This document shows, in pieces, positions 36,701-38,490 of a stretch of 38,490 nt of DNA; within the stretch, counting starts at the first letter, position 1; every line of letters starts with the position of its first letter. This DNA comes from Salpingoeca rosetta (taxonomy: Eukaryota > Opisthokonta > Choanoflagellata > Craspedida > Salpingoecidae). Under the pieces are notes generated by a model that was given only the letters and a program-made list of their open reading frames with translations, did not search any database and was not told where the DNA came from. A program made the translations under genes and the position numbers. Location of the stretch: assembly GCF_000188695.1 (NCBI RefSeq), contig NW_004754908.1, forward strand, positions 315,923-354,412, in the 5' to 3' direction.

Positions 36701-38181
36701 GTGACCTGGAGCGGCAGGTGCAGGAGCAAGAAGAATGCATTGCATCGCTGCGCAAGGACATGGAGTCCGCGTGCAAGCGGGTGCGCCAGGAGATTGGCGA
36801 CGCCGCACAACAGCAGCAAACAGCGCAGGAGCAGCGACTGCAGGAGGCGCTGGCGGCCGCAGAGGACGCAAGAAAGCATCTTGAGGAAGCCGAGGGCGAC
36901 AAGGCCGCTGCCCTCGAGGCGAAATCCGCCGCGGAGACGGCCAGGGCGGCGATGGAGCGTGAACTGCAGCGCGCACAGAAACGCGTTAGCAAGTTGGAGG
37001 AGCAGCTGGAGCAAGCACGTGGACGGGCAGCCAAGGCGGCCGCTGAGGTAACTGCCTCAGAGCAGACCAAGGCCAGCACGCAGCAAGTGAGCGAACTGTC
37101 GAGCAAGGTGGAGGAGTTGAAGTCTGCGCTGAGTGAGCAGCGCTCGAGCCGCCACAAGGCGGAGGACGAATGCGAGGCACTGGAGGGCAAGCTGAAGGAG
37201 GCGGTGCACGCACGCGAGAAGATGGAATCTGTGGTGATTCAGCTGACGCGCGCCAACCGCCGCTTGGAGCTTGTGCTGGAGGAGAACGGGGTGCGCCTGC
37301 CAAGCAGCCAGCGCATGCAGGACTCTGCGCTCCTGTCCACGTCCACAGTTGCTGCAATGACGGCAGATGCGCTGGCGGGTGGCGACGATGCAAAGCCGAA
37401 GGACAGCAAAACCAGCACCACGCATGCAGCTGGGGAAGACGGTGACATCGTTCCTCACACCCCGCGTGCTGTACGCCCAAAGCTTGCGCAGCACACCAGC
37501 AAGCAGAACACTAGCCAAGCCGCAGATGAAAGCCAGGACGGCAACACAAGTGCGATGGGTGCCTCTGACGGCACTGGTGCTGCGCCATCCTCGGCATTCC
37601 GTCGCCTGCGCTCCACGGCAAGCAGCGGCGTTCCCCCATCCGCAATGAAGACGCGCTCAACCCTGCGGCGCGCGAGCAACGAGGAGGAAGACGGAGACAG
37701 CGCCAACACATCCACGCGCTCCAAGCGAGCAAAGGTGACGTTTGCCGATGACACGAAGAACAGGGATGGCCCAGGTGCGCCAACATCCACGGCCTCCAAG
37801 AAGGAACCTGCAAGTTCAACGACGCAGACGGGCCCGGCGACACGGCGCCGTGCTCCCACGCTCCGTAGCATGACGCTGCGACCATCATCATCATCATCCT
37901 CATCATCGTCAACAACAGCAACGACGACGACGACGACAGCAGCAGCAACAGCGACAGGGGCAGCCACTGTTGCTGGTGGCGCACGCAAACCGCTGAGCGC
38001 ACGCAACGGCGAGAATGTCGACTCACCGTCGAAGCTGCCACGATCCACCCGCAGTGCACGCCGGGCCGCTGTTGCTGAGAAAGCGCGTGCTGGGACTGCG
38101 GCAACGGCTGCTGCTGCCCGCCGCAAACGAACGCTGCAGAACAACGGCGAAGAGGTGCCACCAGAGTGCAACAATCAATGA
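27562..38181 (+). CDS. Giant coiled-coil protein, CENP-F-like
   Basis: Exons: 27562-27618, 28042-28167, 28332-28421, 28798-28896, 29119-29274, 29479-30048, 30330-30614, 30952-31062, 31318-38181. Every junction is GT/AG in phase 0, giving 2785 aa. The start ATG (MSWRQNEWK) is supported by resemblance to the vertebrate CENP-F N-terminus: MSW, then EWK, LP, ALQK, then a helix with ELE and FQ(L/I)D.L; a later C.SL segment also aligns. From residue 20 to about 2490 it is almost unbroken heptad coiled coil rich in Q, E, A and L. The last 280 residues are disordered, Ser/Thr/Ala-rich and basic: a TPR site, a KRAKVTF element (KVTF 2637-2640), a Ser/Thr homopolymer stretch and an Arg/Ala-rich tail. 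The protein ends CNNQ; vertebrate CENP-F ends CKVQ and is farnesylated. By analogy it may act at kinetochores, the nuclear envelope and microtubules in mitosis; this is inference. Alternative: another long coiled-coil protein with convergent ends. Gene model secure; orthology fairly likely. Confidence 0.8.
27811..27920. repeat. (TTTG)n tetranucleotide microsatellite
   Basis: About 27 copies in intron 1 (27619-28041) of the CENP-F-like gene, downstream of a TG-rich stretch that begins near the donor. Confidence 0.97.
35779..35988 (+). repeat. 105-bp tandem duplication in the CENP-F-like coiled coil
   Basis: Two nearly identical 105-bp units (35779-35883 and 35884-35988), followed by the start of a third (CTGGAGACTGC at 35989). 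Each codes 35 residues containing [10 protein letters not shown] and [11 protein letters not shown] / [11 protein letters not shown]. Thirty-five residues are five heptads, so the coiled-coil register is kept. Confidence 0.93.
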
Positions 38182-38276
38182 TAAGGTGGATGTTTGAGAC
38201 ACAGTGTGTGTTGTCATGCTTGTGCGTGTGTTGTATTTGTCTTACTGAATCAGAAAGCCTCCATGGCAATGAATGC

Positions 38277-38307
<31 letters not shown>

Positions 38308-38415
38308 TGAGTGAGAGAGAGAGAGAGAGATGGGAGGTGTGCATACCCGGGTGCTTGATTTGTGTTCTGTTTCTGTTCCAGAAAGCCACCCGAAGGGCAA
38401 ACACGCTTAACTGAA

Positions 38416-38490
<75 letters not shown>
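38182..38490. other. 3' flank of the CENP-F-like gene
   Basis: It has a GA/GT-rich simple stretch (38278-38331) and ends in a perfect (GT)n run (38419-38490) at the window edge. I see no AATAAA and no gene here. Confidence 0.8.

Noticed and set aside
31318..37300. Reading the long coiled coil as myosin heavy chain, golgin or TPR
   Set aside because: There is no motor, GRIP or other diagnostic domain, and the N- and C-terminal features favour CENP-F; coiled-coil similarity alone is uninformative.

Overview
This is a nuclear genomic window from a GC-rich, intron-rich eukaryote. The gene content is holozoan: an adhesion-type GPCR with an IPT/TIG ectodomain, the UFM1-activating enzyme UBA5, a beta-heavy spectrin with SH3 and PH domains, and a giant coiled-coil protein with CENP-F hallmarks. 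Together with short introns full of TG/CA microsatellites this suggests a choanoflagellate (Salpingoeca/Monosiga type). The organism assignment is inference. I see no bacterial, viral or transposon genes and no tRNA or rRNA genes.

Layout. (1) 191-6939, minus: 10-exon adhesion GPCR; the last exon is tentative. (2) 6940-7730: divergent intergenic region with a cluster of TGACGT sites. (3) 7731-11076, plus: 11-exon UBA5, about 394 aa. (4) 11077-11873: convergent intergenic region with poly(A) signals on both strands. (5) 11874-27082, minus: 8-exon beta-heavy spectrin, about 4564 aa, containing one 11,580-bp exon. A 100-N assembly gap (12401-12500) falls in one of its introns. (6) 27083-27561: second divergent intergenic region, with a CDE/CHR-like element. 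(7) 27562-38181, plus: 9-exon CENP-F-like gene, about 2785 aa, with a 6,864-bp last exon. (8) 38182-38490: 3' flank ending in (GT)n.

The gene models were built by hand from GT/AG splice sites. Every junction keeps phase, so all four models close as single open reading frames. The four genes form two head-to-head pairs that meet tail to tail; the products do not obviously share one pathway (cell-surface sensing, ER-linked UFMylation, membrane skeleton, mitosis/kinetochore).

Most interesting points: the CENP-F-like protein combines a CENP-F type N-terminus with a C-terminal Cys at -4 and a terminal Gln, as in farnesylated vertebrate CENP-F, and has a CDE/CHR-like promoter element. Across the 34 introns, TG repeats sit toward the donor and CA repeats toward the acceptor, so some introns are self-complementary. 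The UBA5/GPCR promoter carries four TGACGT bZIP sites within 163 bp.
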